Of a stretch of DNA of 64,000 bases, positions 1-8,880 are shown piece after piece. This DNA is from Rhizobium sp. NRK18. GTDB taxonomy: Bacteria; Pseudomonadota; Alphaproteobacteria; Rhizobiales; Rhizobiaceae. The DNA is taken from assembly GCF_024385575.1 (NCBI RefSeq), contig NZ_JANFMV010000001.1:310001-374000 (forward strand). The letters are read 5' to 3'. The notes beneath the pieces are model-generated. The model was given only the letters and a program-made list of their open reading frames with translations. It was not told where the DNA came from and searched no databases. The position numbers and the translations under genes are program-made. How positions within the stretch are numbered: the first letter of the stretch is position 1; the number at the start of each line of letters is the position of its first letter.

Positions 1-1349
1 TCGACAGCCAGCGTGAAAGGACTGTAGCCTGGGTCCTCCTCCCAGCGATCCTCGCCGGTGGCCGGGCCGTTCGCCAGAATATAGCCGGCGGCGTTGCGGA
101 TCATCGGCATGAACCTCTTCAGCGCATGCAGGTCGAGATGTCCGTTCCTGTGGAGCATGTCGGCGAGAAGGATCGGGAAGGCGCATTCATCCATCTGCAC
201 GCCGGGCCAGTAGGGCTTGCCATCGAGCCAGAGATTTTGCGGCCAGCGGCCGGACGGTTCCTGCACGTCGCGCAGATAGGTCAGGATCGCCAGCGCCTCG
301 TCGGCGTCGCCGGCCGCTAGAAACCCGCCCGCCGTCTCGACCAGATCGCGCGGCCAGACCAGATGGTAACCACCGAGATCGTCATCGCCCTTGGAAAAGC
401 CCCAGGGGATGGAGAGGCTGGCGACGACCGCGCCATGGCGATCGGCGGCACGGTGCGAGGCAAGCACCGTCGTCGACACGCGATAGGCATTGATGCCGTC
501 ATGGGTGTCGCGGTCGAGCGGCCGGAGACTGTCCTGCCAGCCGCGCCAGTTGGAAATGTAATGATCATGCGCCCGGGCAAAGCCGTCCTTCAGGCTGCGG
601 GTGGCGGAGGCTGCCGCTTCATGTTCCGTCTGGCCGAATCCGAGCGCCAGAGTTGCCGTGCGATGCGCCGCGGTAAAACCGATCTCGCCGGCAAGCGCCA
701 CATTGCCATCGTCGGCGCGGGAATATTGTTCGCTGAGACGGCCGCCTTTCTGCAATTGCTGCCAGCCATCGGAAAACCCGACGTAACCGGCACTCACCGC
801 CTGCCAGGGAGTGTCACTGACAAGCGCAAGGTAATGCGAACGGCCACTGGCAAACAGCACCTGCCGCCCTTCGAACTCGCCAATCCAGGCGGAATTGAGC
901 TTGCCGGCATTGACGAGGTGCGGCGCCAGCAGCGCCGTCACCCGATAGTCACTCACGGCGCCCTTGAGGGGGATGAAGGTCACCTGCTGAAGGACGCTGG
1001 CGCGGGCCGGGTCCGTGACAACCTTTTTTTCGATCCGATACGTTTCGTCCCTGGCGGCGTTGACAATCGTGAATGCGGGAATGCCGCCATCGAAGGGCGT
1101 CGTGGTGGAGACGCAGTCACGCTTCTCCTCGGAGAAGTATCCATCCGGGCCGGTGACGATGAAGCCGAAATCCCGCGTGCAGGCGCTGTCGACGCGGGGA
1201 TAATAGATCTCGTTCAAGATGCCGTGGCTGAGCGTGAACCAGACCGGCGACGCCTGTGAAAGTGCGGTGCCGACGCCGTTCTTGGCGCTGGAGGTCCATC
1301 GACCGTCAATGCCCGGCGCACCCGGCGCGCAGTCCAACATACGGCTCAT
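1..1349 (-). CDS. GH15 glucoamylase-like protein, 5' part only
   Basis: The protein begins MSRMLDCAPGAPGIDG and runs 449 codons before leaving the window at its C-terminal side. The stretch around residues 20-70 (NGVGTALSQASPVWFTLSHG, then NEIYYPRVD and DFGFIVTG) is typical of the N-terminal beta-domain of bacterial glucoamylases and glucodextranases. Further on, WGFSKGDDDLGGYHLVWPRD matches the start of the GH15 (alpha/alpha)6 catalytic barrel. The family hydrolyses terminal alpha-1,4 or alpha-1,6 glucosidic bonds and releases glucose. No signal peptide is visible, so the enzyme is probably cytoplasmic. A GAGGA ribosome-binding site lies about 7 bases before the chosen ATG. It stands apart from the biuret operon, separated by about 390 bases. 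The catalytic Glu pair cannot be assessed because the gene is truncated by the window edge. Confidence 0.88.
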   Translation of the reverse strand, partial: MSRMLDCAPGAPGIDGRWTSSAKNGVGTALSQASPVWFTLSHGILNEIYYPRVDSACTRDFGFIVTGPDGYFSEEKRDCVSTTTPFDGGIPAFTIVNAARDETYRIEKKVVTDPARASVLQQVTFIPLKGAVSDYRVTALLAPHLVNAGKLNSAWIGEFEGRQVLFASGRSHYLALVSDTPWQAVSAGYVGFSDGWQQLQKGGRLSEQYSRADDGNVALAGEIGFTAAHRTATLALGFGQTEHEAAASATRSLKDGFARAHDHYISNWRGWQDSLRPLDRDTHDGINAYRVSTTVLASHRAADRHGAVVASLSIPWGFSKGDDDLGGYHLVWPRDLVETAGGFLAAGDADEALAILTYLRDVQEPSGRWPQNLWLDGKPYWPGVQMDECAFPILLADMLHRNGHLDLHALKRFMPMIRNAAGYILANGPATGEDRWEEDPGYSPFTLAV

Positions 1350-1742
1350 TTCAATATCCTCGCAACATGGTCATGTCCGGGAAAGGGGTTTCGGCGGGAC
1401 ATACGGAATCGTCATGGCAGTCGGCTCGCCTTTTGCGGCGAACAGCCTGGGGAGGCGGGATCAAATCATGGATTGAACTTAGGGCGCTGCGGAACCATGG
1501 CAAATTAACAATCCGCAATCTTCGGGTCGGCCATTTCTGCTGCGGTGACTGTCACATGGCGAAGCTCGCCGCACGTCGGCGGAAGGGGAAATTCTGTCCG
1601 GATGTCGGTTGCCGGATGATCGCGGGCTCCCGATGGGAGCGGTCCGTCCGGATGGCTGCCATTGATAGCAAGGCCGATTGTTGTCAGGTGCGAGTAGCTT
1701 TGTGCGGCAACTCCCCAGCCGCGACATCAGGCGATCAGTTTT
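1350..1742. other. Intergenic region with no supported gene
   Basis: This stretch separates the GH15 gene start from the end of the allophanate hydrolase gene, both on the minus strand, so it should hold the GH15 promoter and the biuret operon terminator. I see no convincing coding frame. A small hairpin, GCTCCC-GAT-GGGAGC, sits at 1626-1640, about 100 bases past the allophanate hydrolase stop, but it has no T-run on the expected side, so I do not call it a terminator. Confidence 0.5.
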
Positions 1743-3554
1743 TCAGGTCGAAGCGCTCGCTGCGGCGGCCAGGAAACGTCTCCAACCGCCGAATGTGCTG
1801 ATGTCCTCGGCATCCTTCAGACCCGCGCTTTCGCATATGAAGCCCTTGACCAGGCTGCCATCGCCAAGCTTGAGGCTTCCGATGCCGAGCGGCGAGGGGA
1901 TGTCGGCCATGAATTCGCCGAAGCGCGCAAGCGGGATCGCCCAGACCTCCAGTGCGATCGCCGTTCCGTCTTCCATGCGCACAAGGCCGGGTCGCACCGG
2001 TGGTCCGCCGGCAAGCCTGTAAAGTCGGTACTCGGGCGCCGTCTCTCCCTCAAACAGGAAACGACCGCCAAGACGGGTGACTTCATGGTTGAGAGGCAGG
2101 CCGCGCATATGGGCCCCGACCAGGGCAACCGCGATCTCGTCGCTGCCAGCGGAAGGCAGAGGGGCGGGGCCGGGTTCGTGTTTCCACGCCGTTGCACCGA
2201 GCGGCACCGCCGCGTCGGCCTGAAGGGAGGCTGCGACGCCGGCGATCTTGCCGTCCGCGCCGGCCGGGGCAAGGAGCGTGACGCTTCCCGGACGGCCATC
2301 GGCTCTCGTCTGGACGGGAACGGCAATGCCGCACATGTCCATCAGGTTGACGAAGTTGGTATAGGTGCCGAGCTTCGAATTCGGCCCGACGGGATCGGCT
2401 TCCAGGTCCTTGACCGAGAAGAACCGGGGGATGGTCGGCACGCACAGCATGTCGATATCCTTCAGAAGCGGTTCGGCCGCCCGTTTCAGCTCGGCCAGCC
2501 GGTAGAAGCCCCTGAAGGCGTCCGCGGCCGAAAGGCGTTCGGCCTGGCGGATGATCGCGCGCGTCACCGGATGGACCGCCTCTTCGTGATCCACCATCAT
2601 CCTTTCGGTTGCCGCATAACGCTCGGCCACCCAGGCGCCCTCATACAGCATGTTGGCGATCTGGTAGAGCGGTGTGAAATCGGTGGGAACGATCCGATGG
2701 CCGAAGCCTTCGAGGGTGCGGATGGTGACCTCGAAGGAATTCGCCTGCGCCTGGTCGCCGAAGAATTCGCGCGTCTGGAGGTCAGGCACGCCGATTGCCA
2801 GGCCCTGTACCGGCACTTGCAGCTGCGGCGGGGGAAACGGACGGGAATAGGCATCGGTCGCGTCATATCCGAAGGCCACCTGATAGGCCGTGAAGGCGTC
2901 TTCGACGGTCAACGCGAAAATCGAGATCGTGTCGAGCGTCCGGCAGGCGGGCACCAGGCCCGCGGCCGACAGTGCGCCGAGCGTCGGCTTCAGCCCGACA
3001 ATGTTGTTGAGCGCTGCCGGCACACGGCCGGACCCGGCCGTATCGGTCCCGAGCGAGAACGGAACGATGCCGCGGGCGACCACCACGCCCGAACCGCCAC
3101 TGGAGCCACCCGGCACGATTTCGGGGTCGATGGCATTTTTCGGGGCTGGATAGGGTGTCCTGATCCCGACGAGGCCGGTCGCGAACTGGTCGAGATTGGT
3201 CTTGCCGATCGGGATCGCCCCTGCCGCCTTCAGCCTAGCAACGACGAAGGCGTCCCCTTCGGGCTGGTAGGCGAAATCGGGACAGGCGCATGTCGTCGGC
3301 ATGCCGGTGACGTCGATATTGTCCTTGACCGCAAAGGGAATGCCCCAGAGCGGCTTTGCGGGATCATGATCGCCGAGCGCGTTGGCGGCGGCGATCACGT
3401 CGTCAATCGGTTCCAGATGGATGAATATGCCGGGATCGCCGGCAAGCTCAAGGCGCCGGTACACTTCCTCGATCACCGTTTCGGGCGTCATGCCGCCGGC
3501 ATAGGCTTCGCGCAGACTGGGGAGTGTGAAGGGGAGGTCTTTGATGGTTGCCAT
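1743..3554 (-). CDS. atzF: Allophanate hydrolase
   Basis: This enzyme converts allophanate (urea-1-carboxylate) to two ammonia and two CO2, the last step of biuret and cyanuric acid breakdown. The 603-residue protein has two parts. The first is an amidase-signature domain (to about residue 450) with the Lys-cisSer-Ser set visible at K77 (AVKDNID), S151 (GGSSGGSG) and S175 (DTAGSGRVPA). The second is a C-terminal domain of about 120 residues (ALVGAHMRGLPLNHE to the end) typical of AtzF/allophanate hydrolases, which separates it from plain amidases. I chose the start MATIKDLPF; an upstream start at 3596 would overlap the cupin gene by 28 bases and adds sequence foreign to the family. It is the last gene of the biuret operon, 14 bases after the cupin gene, and acts on the product of biuret hydrolase (6104-6805). 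Confidence 0.93.
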   Translation of the reverse strand: MATIKDLPFTLPSLREAYAGGMTPETVIEEVYRRLELAGDPGIFIHLEPIDDVIAAANALGDHDPAKPLWGIPFAVKDNIDVTGMPTTCACPDFAYQPEGDAFVVARLKAAGAIPIGKTNLDQFATGLVGIRTPYPAPKNAIDPEIVPGGSSGGSGVVVARGIVPFSLGTDTAGSGRVPAALNNIVGLKPTLGALSAAGLVPACRTLDTISIFALTVEDAFTAYQVAFGYDATDAYSRPFPPPQLQVPVQGLAIGVPDLQTREFFGDQAQANSFEVTIRTLEGFGHRIVPTDFTPLYQIANMLYEGAWVAERYAATERMMVDHEEAVHPVTRAIIRQAERLSAADAFRGFYRLAELKRAAEPLLKDIDMLCVPTIPRFFSVKDLEADPVGPNSKLGTYTNFVNLMDMCGIAVPVQTRADGRPGSVTLLAPAGADGKIAGVAASLQADAAVPLGATAWKHEPGPAPLPSAGSDEIAVALVGAHMRGLPLNHEVTRLGGRFLFEGETAPEYRLYRLAGGPPVRPGLVRMEDGTAIALEVWAIPLARFGEFMADIPSPLGIGSLKLGDGSLVKGFICESAGLKDAEDISTFGGWRRFLAAAASAST

Positions 3555-3568
3555 TTCACGTCCGGATG

Positions 3569-3913
3569 TCAGAGGATCTTGACGGGGCGGGTCCACTGGA
3601 TGAGGACGACGCAGCCTTCTTCGGAAGAGACCGAATGGATGGTGCCTTGCGGGTTGGCAACGAGAGAGCCGGCCCCATAGGTGCCGAATTCATCGCTCTG
3701 CGACCCTTCAAGCACGAGGATCGTTTCAAGCCCCTGATGCAGGTGCTTGGGAACGGCGGCGCCGGGTGCGTATTTCAGAAGCGCCAGTTCGGGTTCGCCG
3801 GCGATGAGGCGGCATATTTCCACCCCCTCCCGAAAATATTCGAAATCGAGATGCTTCCATCCACCCGTGAGGAAATCCGCCCAGTTGATGTTGTCGATTA
3901 CCGGGGCCGTCAT
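3569..3913 (-). CDS. Small cupin-domain protein
   Basis: The 114-residue protein is a single cupin barrel. It carries KHLHQGLETILVLEGSQSDE, a cupin motif 1 with His-x-His and a downstream Glu, followed by AGSLVANPQGTIHSVSSEEG as motif 2. The fold resembles ChrR-type cupins, which bind a divalent metal. The TG of its start codon follows directly on the stop of the upstream hydrolase gene (TGATG), so the two are translationally coupled. Its role in a biuret operon is not known to me. It may be a metal-dependent accessory enzyme, a substrate sensor, or act on an analogue imported by the same transporter. Confidence 0.8.
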   Translation of the reverse strand: MTAPVIDNINWADFLTGGWKHLDFEYFREGVEICRLIAGEPELALLKYAPGAAVPKHLHQGLETILVLEGSQSDEFGTYGAGSLVANPQGTIHSVSSEEGCVVLIQWTRPVKIL

Positions 3914-4572
3914 CAGAGGGCCTCCAGGATGGCAGCGACGGGGGCGGCCCAGCCGACGATGGCGCCCTGTGCGGTAATCATGTCGATGGCGGCCGCCTTG
4001 AATCTCGGGAAGTAGCTTTCGGTCGCATCGGTCGCGAGCAGGCACTCATAACCGCGATCATTGGCCTCGCGCATGGATGTCTGGACGCAAACCTCGGTGG
4101 TCACGCCGGCAAAGACCAGCTGGCGAATGCCCCTGGTCTTCAGCACGTCGTCGAGCCCGGTGGCGTAGAATGCCCCCTTGCCGGGCTTGTCGATGACGAC
4201 TTCGCCTGCGATCGGATAGAGATCGGGGATGATATCCGCGCCTTCTTCGCCGGAGATCAGAATGCGGCCCATCGGTCCCGGATCCCCGATCCTGAGCTTT
4301 GGATTGCCGCGTTCGCGCTTGGCAGGCGGGCAGTCGGACAGATCCGGTCTATGGCACTCGCGCGTATGGATGACAGTGAGGCCCGCCCTGCGGAAGCCGG
4401 CGATCAGCTCAGATGTTGTCGGAATGATTGACTGCAGGAGAGCGACGTCGTTGCCGAGCGTCTCGCCAAAGCCCCCCGGCTCTATGAAATCGCGTTGCAT
4501 GTCGATGACGATCAGGGCCGCATGCGACGGATCGAGTTCGAAATTGAAGGGGCGTGCCTTGACTGTCGCCAT
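3913..4572 (-). CDS. Isochorismatase-like cysteine hydrolase (second copy)
   Basis: This 219-residue cysteine hydrolase has the family's catalytic trio in sequence: D24 (IVIDMQRDF), K129 ([10 protein letters not shown]) and C162 ([13 protein letters not shown]). It is clearly related to the biuret hydrolase encoded at 6104-6805. The regions around the catalytic residues and the HTRE-x-HRPDLSD stretch are shared, but it lacks the PYNG-x-LRPDN lead-in and the conserved C-terminal KMVKMQGG segment. It is therefore a diverged paralogue, likely to cut an amide bond in a related compound such as a substituted biuret, a ureido acid or a carbamoyl compound. Its start overlaps the ABC ATPase stop and its stop overlaps the cupin start, each as TGATG. 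Confidence 0.85.
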   Translation of the reverse strand: MATVKARPFNFELDPSHAALIVIDMQRDFIEPGGFGETLGNDVALLQSIIPTTSELIAGFRRAGLTVIHTRECHRPDLSDCPPAKRERGNPKLRIGDPGPMGRILISGEEGADIIPDLYPIAGEVVIDKPGKGAFYATGLDDVLKTRGIRQLVFAGVTTEVCVQTSMREANDRGYECLLATDATESYFPRFKAAAIDMITAQGAIVGWAAPVAAILEAL

Positions 4573-6107
4573 CAGTGATGTCCTGCCATGTGTTTCCCGA
4601 TCTCGCCGATGTCGGCACCGGCCGCCGGCGTCTCGTAGGCGATGTGCCCCTCCGACATCACCAGGATGCGGTCGGAGAGTTCGAGGATTTCGTCGAGGTC
4701 CTCGCTGATGAGAAGCACCGCCGTCCCGGCATTGCGCGCGGCCATGATGCGGGAGCGGATTTCCGCGACGGCGGAGAAGTCGAGCCCGAAGCATGGATTG
4801 GTGATGATCAGCAGATCGACCTTGCCGGTCAGTTCCCGCGCCAGCACCGCCCGCTGCACGTTGCCGCCGGAAAGCGAGGCGATCGGCGAGGACAGAGAGG
4901 CTGTCTTGACCTTGTATTCGCCGACGAGCTTCGCCGTCTCGCTCGCCATCCGGCGGCCGTCCAGCCAGACCTGCGGCTTGTCCGCCTTGAAGTCGAAATC
5001 GCGGAAGAAGATGTTTTCGGCGACCGTCATTTTCGGCGCGCAGGCATTCTTCAGCGGTTCTTCCGGCAGGTATCGTACGTTGAACCTGCGAGCCTCTGTG
5101 CGGCTTGCATGGAATGGTGTGTCCTTGACCCGGATTTCTCCCGCCAGGAGCGGTCGCTGTCCGGTCAGCATTTCCATCAGCTCCATCTGGCCATTGCCGG
5201 AAACGCCGGCAATGCCGACGATCTCGCCGGACTTGACCTGAAGATCGTCAATGTCGATTTCCTTGAGGCCCGAGCGATCGGAAGACTTCGCCCCCGAGAC
5301 CGAAAGCATCGTCTGGCCGTTCATGGCAATGCGCGCGGCGGGACGTACCAGTTCCTTTTCGCCGATCATCATGGCGGCCATGTCGGCGGTCGAGAGGTCG
5401 GAGATCTTGCCGCCGCCGACATGCTCTCCGCGCCTCAGCACGGAGACCTCGTCAGCAAAGGCGGTCACTTCGCGGAACTTGTGGGAGATCATCAGGCAGG
5501 TCAGTTCGCCGGACGTTGTCAGGCCCCGCACCATGCCGAGAAGCTCGTCTGCCTCCGCCGGCGTCAAGACCGAGGTCGGCTCGTCGAGGATCAGGAAGCG
5601 GCGCCCGAGATAGAGCTGCTTCAGGAGCTCGAGCTTCTGTTTCTCGCCGGCGGCAAGCCGCCCGACCGGTACATCGAGAGGCACCTGGAACGGCATTCTG
5701 GTCATGAAGGATTGAAGGCCCTCGCGCTCCTTCTTCCAGTCGATCCGGGCCGGTACGTCGGCGCGGCTGATGACGAGATTTTCAGCGGCGGTGAGCGATG
5801 GAACCAGGGTGAAATGCTGATAGACCATGCCGAGCCCGAGCTCGTGGGCGGCACGTGGATCGGGTATGTCGGCCTCGAGGCCGTCGACCGTCATCTGACC
5901 GGAGGTCGGCTTGTAAAAGCCCATCATGCATTTGACGAGCGTCGACTTGCCGGCGCCGTTTTCGCCGAGAAGGACATGAAACGACCCGGCTCGAACGGTG
6001 ATCGAGGCGTCTTTCAATGCCGTGAAATTGCCGAAGCGCATCGTCATGCCAAGGGTGGAGACGGCGATTGCCTTCGTCGGTGCGGGGTGCGGGGGCGGAA
6101 CCTTCAT
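4572..6107 (-). CDS. BMP-type ABC importer, double ATPase subunit
   Basis: This 511-residue protein has two fused nucleotide-binding domains, the layout of sugar and nucleoside importers of the YufO/RbsA class. The first half has a full Walker A ([12 protein letters not shown]), a signature region [20 protein letters not shown] and Walker [13 protein letters not shown]. The second half has the usual degenerate Walker A ([12 protein letters not shown]) and [14 protein letters not shown]. The start MKVPPPHP gives an ATGA overlap with the biuret hydrolase stop. It supplies energy for the permeases encoded at 6825-8854. The family label is nucleoside transport, but placement between biuH and atzF suggests biuret or a related urea-type compound as substrate; that is inference. 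Confidence 0.92.
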   Translation of the reverse strand: MKVPPPHPAPTKAIAVSTLGMTMRFGNFTALKDASITVRAGSFHVLLGENGAGKSTLVKCMMGFYKPTSGQMTVDGLEADIPDPRAAHELGLGMVYQHFTLVPSLTAAENLVISRADVPARIDWKKEREGLQSFMTRMPFQVPLDVPVGRLAAGEKQKLELLKQLYLGRRFLILDEPTSVLTPAEADELLGMVRGLTTSGELTCLMISHKFREVTAFADEVSVLRRGEHVGGGKISDLSTADMAAMMIGEKELVRPAARIAMNGQTMLSVSGAKSSDRSGLKEIDIDDLQVKSGEIVGIAGVSGNGQMELMEMLTGQRPLLAGEIRVKDTPFHASRTEARRFNVRYLPEEPLKNACAPKMTVAENIFFRDFDFKADKPQVWLDGRRMASETAKLVGEYKVKTASLSSPIASLSGGNVQRAVLARELTGKVDLLIITNPCFGLDFSAVAEIRSRIMAARNAGTAVLLISEDLDEILELSDRILVMSEGHIAYETPAAGADIGEIGKHMAGHH

Positions 6108-6805
6108 GGCAGGGCGCTCACGAATTTCTCGCTGTCGGAAACCGATCCGAACACGCCGCCCTGCATCTTGACCATCTTGATCGCGGCGGCATGGTTGCCG
6201 GGATCGGTCGCCCCGCAGCAGTCTTCGAGGAGAAGGCATTCGAAGCCGCGGTCGTTCGCCTCGCGCATCGTGGTCGAGACGCAGACGTCGGTGGTGATGC
6301 CGGTCAGCACGATGTTCTCGATGCCGCGGGTGCGCAGGATCAGTTCGAGATCCGTCGCGCAGAAGGACCCTTTCCCGGGCTTGTCGATGATCGGCTCGCC
6401 ATCGAGCGGATAGAGGTCGGGAATGATGTCCCAGCCCGGTTCGCCGCGCACCAGAATGCGGCCGCACGGGCCGAGATCACCGATGCCCGCGCCGATCTGT
6501 TGCGAACGCCAGCGCTTGTTGGCCGGCAGGTCGGCGAGGTCCGGCCGGTGACCTTCGCGGGTGTGAATGATGTGGTAGCCCTTCTCGCGCATGGCGCTCA
6601 GAACCTTCCTGATCGGTTCGATTGGCGCGCGGGTGAGCGACAGGTCATAGCCCATTTTGTCGACATAGCCGCCGACCCCGCAGAAATCCGTCTGCATGTC
6701 GATGATGATGAGCGCCGTATTGTCCGGCCTCAGGTCGCCATTATAGGGCCAGAGATACGGGTCGGCCTGAACGGTCGTCATCGGCTTCTTCTCCATGGTG
6801 AGCAT
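6104..6805 (-). CDS. biuH: Biuret amidohydrolase (biuret hydrolase)
   Basis: This enzyme hydrolyses biuret to allophanate and ammonia. The 233-residue protein follows the characterised Rhizobium leguminosarum BiuH closely by memory: [18 protein letters not shown], then [13 protein letters not shown], then [13 protein letters not shown]. The cysteine hydrolase trio D36, K142 (DKPGKGSF) and C175 ([10 protein letters not shown]) falls at the same residue numbers as in that enzyme when the first ATG (6805) is used, which supports this start. A second in-frame ATG at 6781 has a good GGAGAAG site and cannot be excluded. It lies in the middle of the operon, 19 bases after a permease gene and overlapping the ATPase gene by 4 bases. 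No cyanuric acid hydrolase (AtzD/TrzD) is present in the window. Confidence 0.93.
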   Translation of the reverse strand: MLTMEKKPMTTVQADPYLWPYNGDLRPDNTALIIIDMQTDFCGVGGYVDKMGYDLSLTRAPIEPIRKVLSAMREKGYHIIHTREGHRPDLADLPANKRWRSQQIGAGIGDLGPCGRILVRGEPGWDIIPDLYPLDGEPIIDKPGKGSFCATDLELILRTRGIENIVLTGITTDVCVSTTMREANDRGFECLLLEDCCGATDPGNHAAAIKMVKMQGGVFGSVSDSEKFVSALP

Positions 6806-6824
6806 GTGGCGGTTCTCCCGTCTC

Positions 6825-7748
6825 TCATTTGGTGATGCTGAGCTCGCCCGGTGCCGACGTCATGGCCCGGGTCGTTGAGCTGGTTGCAATCAGCAGCCCG
6901 AGCGTCAGCACGTAGGGAGCTGCGTAGAACAGGTAGTATCCTTCGGTCACCCCGACCGATTGCAGCGCCGGGCCGAGCGCACCCGCGCCGCCGAAGAGGA
7001 GCGAGGCGAACAGGCAGTTGATGGGGCTCCAGCGGGCGAAGATGACGAGTGCGACAGCCATCAGGCCCTGGCCCGACGAAATGCCCTCGTTCCAGCTTCC
7101 GGGATAGTAGAGGGAGAGGTAGGCCCCGCCGATCCCGGCAAGCGCGCCGCCGGCGGCTGTCGACCACAGGCGCACCCGGTTGACGTTGATGCCGAGCGCG
7201 CGGGCGGCATCGGCGCTGTCGCCTGCGACCCGGATAGTCAGTCCGATGCGGGTATTCTTGAACATCCACGAGGCGGCAAAGGACAGCGCGATGCCGGCAA
7301 GGAAGAGGACGTTGACGTGCAGGGCGGCCTGAACCTGCGGAATGTCGGACCAGAACCCGAGCGAAATTGCGGGCAGGTCCGGCGCGACCGGCTGCACGTA
7401 GGGCTTGCCGAAGAAGAAGGCGAGGCCCGTTCCGAAGATCATCAGCGCAATGCCGATCGCGATGTCGTTGACCTTCGGCAGCTTGCAGATCCAGCCGTGC
7501 AGCAGGCCGAAGAGCGTTCCGAAGAAGGCCGCGGCGAGAGTGCCGGCCCATGCCGAGTCCGTATGATAAGCGATCGCATATCCGCTCATCGCGCCGAAGA
7601 CGAGGGTCCCTTCGAGGCCGAGGTTGATGCGACCGGAACGTTCCGTCAGGCACTCGCCGACGCTGACGAAGATGAAGGGTGTGGAGACGCGGATCGCGCC
7701 GCCAAGGATCGCGAGCGGAACACCCCAGAGCCCGATGTCGGCGGTCAT
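6825..7748 (-). CDS. BMP-type ABC importer permease B
   Basis: This is an integral membrane permease of 307 residues with many hydrophobic segments, of the BPD_transp_2 family (YufQ/RbsC class). The segment [21 protein letters not shown] is the hallmark of permeases that pair with basic membrane protein (BMP) binding proteins. The gene overlaps the other permease gene by ATGA at its start and is followed 19 bases later by biuH. It forms the translocation channel together with the product of 7745-8854. Confidence 0.91.
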   Translation of the reverse strand: MTADIGLWGVPLAILGGAIRVSTPFIFVSVGECLTERSGRINLGLEGTLVFGAMSGYAIAYHTDSAWAGTLAAAFFGTLFGLLHGWICKLPKVNDIAIGIALMIFGTGLAFFFGKPYVQPVAPDLPAISLGFWSDIPQVQAALHVNVLFLAGIALSFAASWMFKNTRIGLTIRVAGDSADAARALGINVNRVRLWSTAAGGALAGIGGAYLSLYYPGSWNEGISSGQGLMAVALVIFARWSPINCLFASLLFGGAGALGPALQSVGVTEGYYLFYAAPYVLTLGLLIATSSTTRAMTSAPGELSITK

Positions 7749-8854
7749 GTCCGTTTCCCCTTGATGAAGCTGAAGAGATCGAACCGGTCCTGCAGCGTGT
7801 CGGAAAGCAGGATGGCGATGAACACCATGCCTTCCAGCACCAGGACGGTCGCGTCTGGCAGGTCGAGGCGGCGCTGGATCAAACCGCTCGACGCCTCGAA
7901 GCCGGCGAAGAGGATGGCGGCCGGGATGATTGCGAGCCCGTTATGGCGGGCGAGGAAGGCGATCAGGATGCCGGTATAGCCGTAGCCTGCAGCGAGCGAG
8001 GCGTTGGCCGACCCATGCACGGCAGCGACCTCGAACATGCCGGCAAGCCCGGCAAAGACGCCGCCAAGGGCGGTAAAGCCGATCATCAGCAGGCCGGCGG
8101 GCAGGCCCTGCACCTGGGCTGCCTTGACGTTGCCGCCGACGATGCGGGCGGCAAAGCCCCACGTGGTCTTTTCGATGAGGACCCAGGCGAGGATGCAGGC
8201 AACGATGCCGACCGTCAGCCCCCAATGCACGCCGACGCCCGGGATATCACCGATCCGGTAGGCGTCCGGCAGCGGTGCCGTCGACGGCTTGTTGAGGCTC
8301 GCCGGATCGCGCAGCGGGCCCTCGACCAGATGGTTCATCAGGGCGATCGCGATATAGGCGAGCAGAAGGCTCGAGATCGTCTCGTTGACCCCGCGGTAAT
8401 GTCTGAGAGCGCCGATGCCGCCGATCCAGATCGCACCCGTCAGGCCGCCGGCGATTGCCATTGCGAGGATACCGAGCGGACCGGGCAGGCCCGGGACGAG
8501 CATGCCGACGGCTCCCGCCGCCACGCCGCCAAGCACGATCGCGCCTTCCCCGCCAATGACGACGAGACCGAGCCTGGCGGGCAGCGCCACGCAGAGTGCC
8601 GCCAGCAGAAGCGGGGCGGCGCGCGCAAGGGTGTTGGTCCACGAGAAGGCCGTGCCGAAGCCGGCCTTGTAGACGAGCTGGTAGAATTCGAGGGGCGACT
8701 TGCCGATCAGCAGGAGAAAGACCGCGAAAGCGATCATCCCGGCAACCAGTGCCGCCAGCGGCAGCAGGATGGCTTGCACCTTTCGAGCCATGGCTTCGGT
8801 GAAAAAGCCGGACTTATCGGCGATTACCGTCGCCATTTCAGCTTGCACGCTCAT
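7745..8854 (-). CDS. BMP-type ABC importer permease A
   Basis: This 369-residue membrane permease is of the YufP class. It has a hydrophilic N-terminus of about 25 residues, then a long hydrophobic segment (ILLPLAALVAGMIAFAVFLL) and the family signature RLGLVVIGGEGAIVLGGVAAGA near residue 110. It lies 26 bases after the binding-protein gene and overlaps the second permease gene by 4 bases, so the importer is BMP, A, B and the ATPase at 4572, with biuH inserted before the ATPase. Confidence 0.91.
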   Translation of the reverse strand: MSVQAEMATVIADKSGFFTEAMARKVQAILLPLAALVAGMIAFAVFLLLIGKSPLEFYQLVYKAGFGTAFSWTNTLARAAPLLLAALCVALPARLGLVVIGGEGAIVLGGVAAGAVGMLVPGLPGPLGILAMAIAGGLTGAIWIGGIGALRHYRGVNETISSLLLAYIAIALMNHLVEGPLRDPASLNKPSTAPLPDAYRIGDIPGVGVHWGLTVGIVACILAWVLIEKTTWGFAARIVGGNVKAAQVQGLPAGLLMIGFTALGGVFAGLAGMFEVAAVHGSANASLAAGYGYTGILIAFLARHNGLAIIPAAILFAGFEASSGLIQRRLDLPDATVLVLEGMVFIAILLSDTLQDRFDLFSFIKGKRT

Positions 8855-8880
8855 GACAGGTCACCCCTCGTTTGGCTCGA

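Noticed and set aside
2085..3680. Long open frame on the plus strand opposite allophanate hydrolase
   Set aside because: It is antisense to a gene with clear catalytic motifs; high GC leaves the opposite strand free of stops. Composition is Arg/Gly/Asp-rich with no family features.
4575..6413. Long plus-strand frame opposite the ABC ATPase and biuH
   Set aside because: Antisense to two genes with Walker and Cys-hydrolase motifs; no recognisable protein features.
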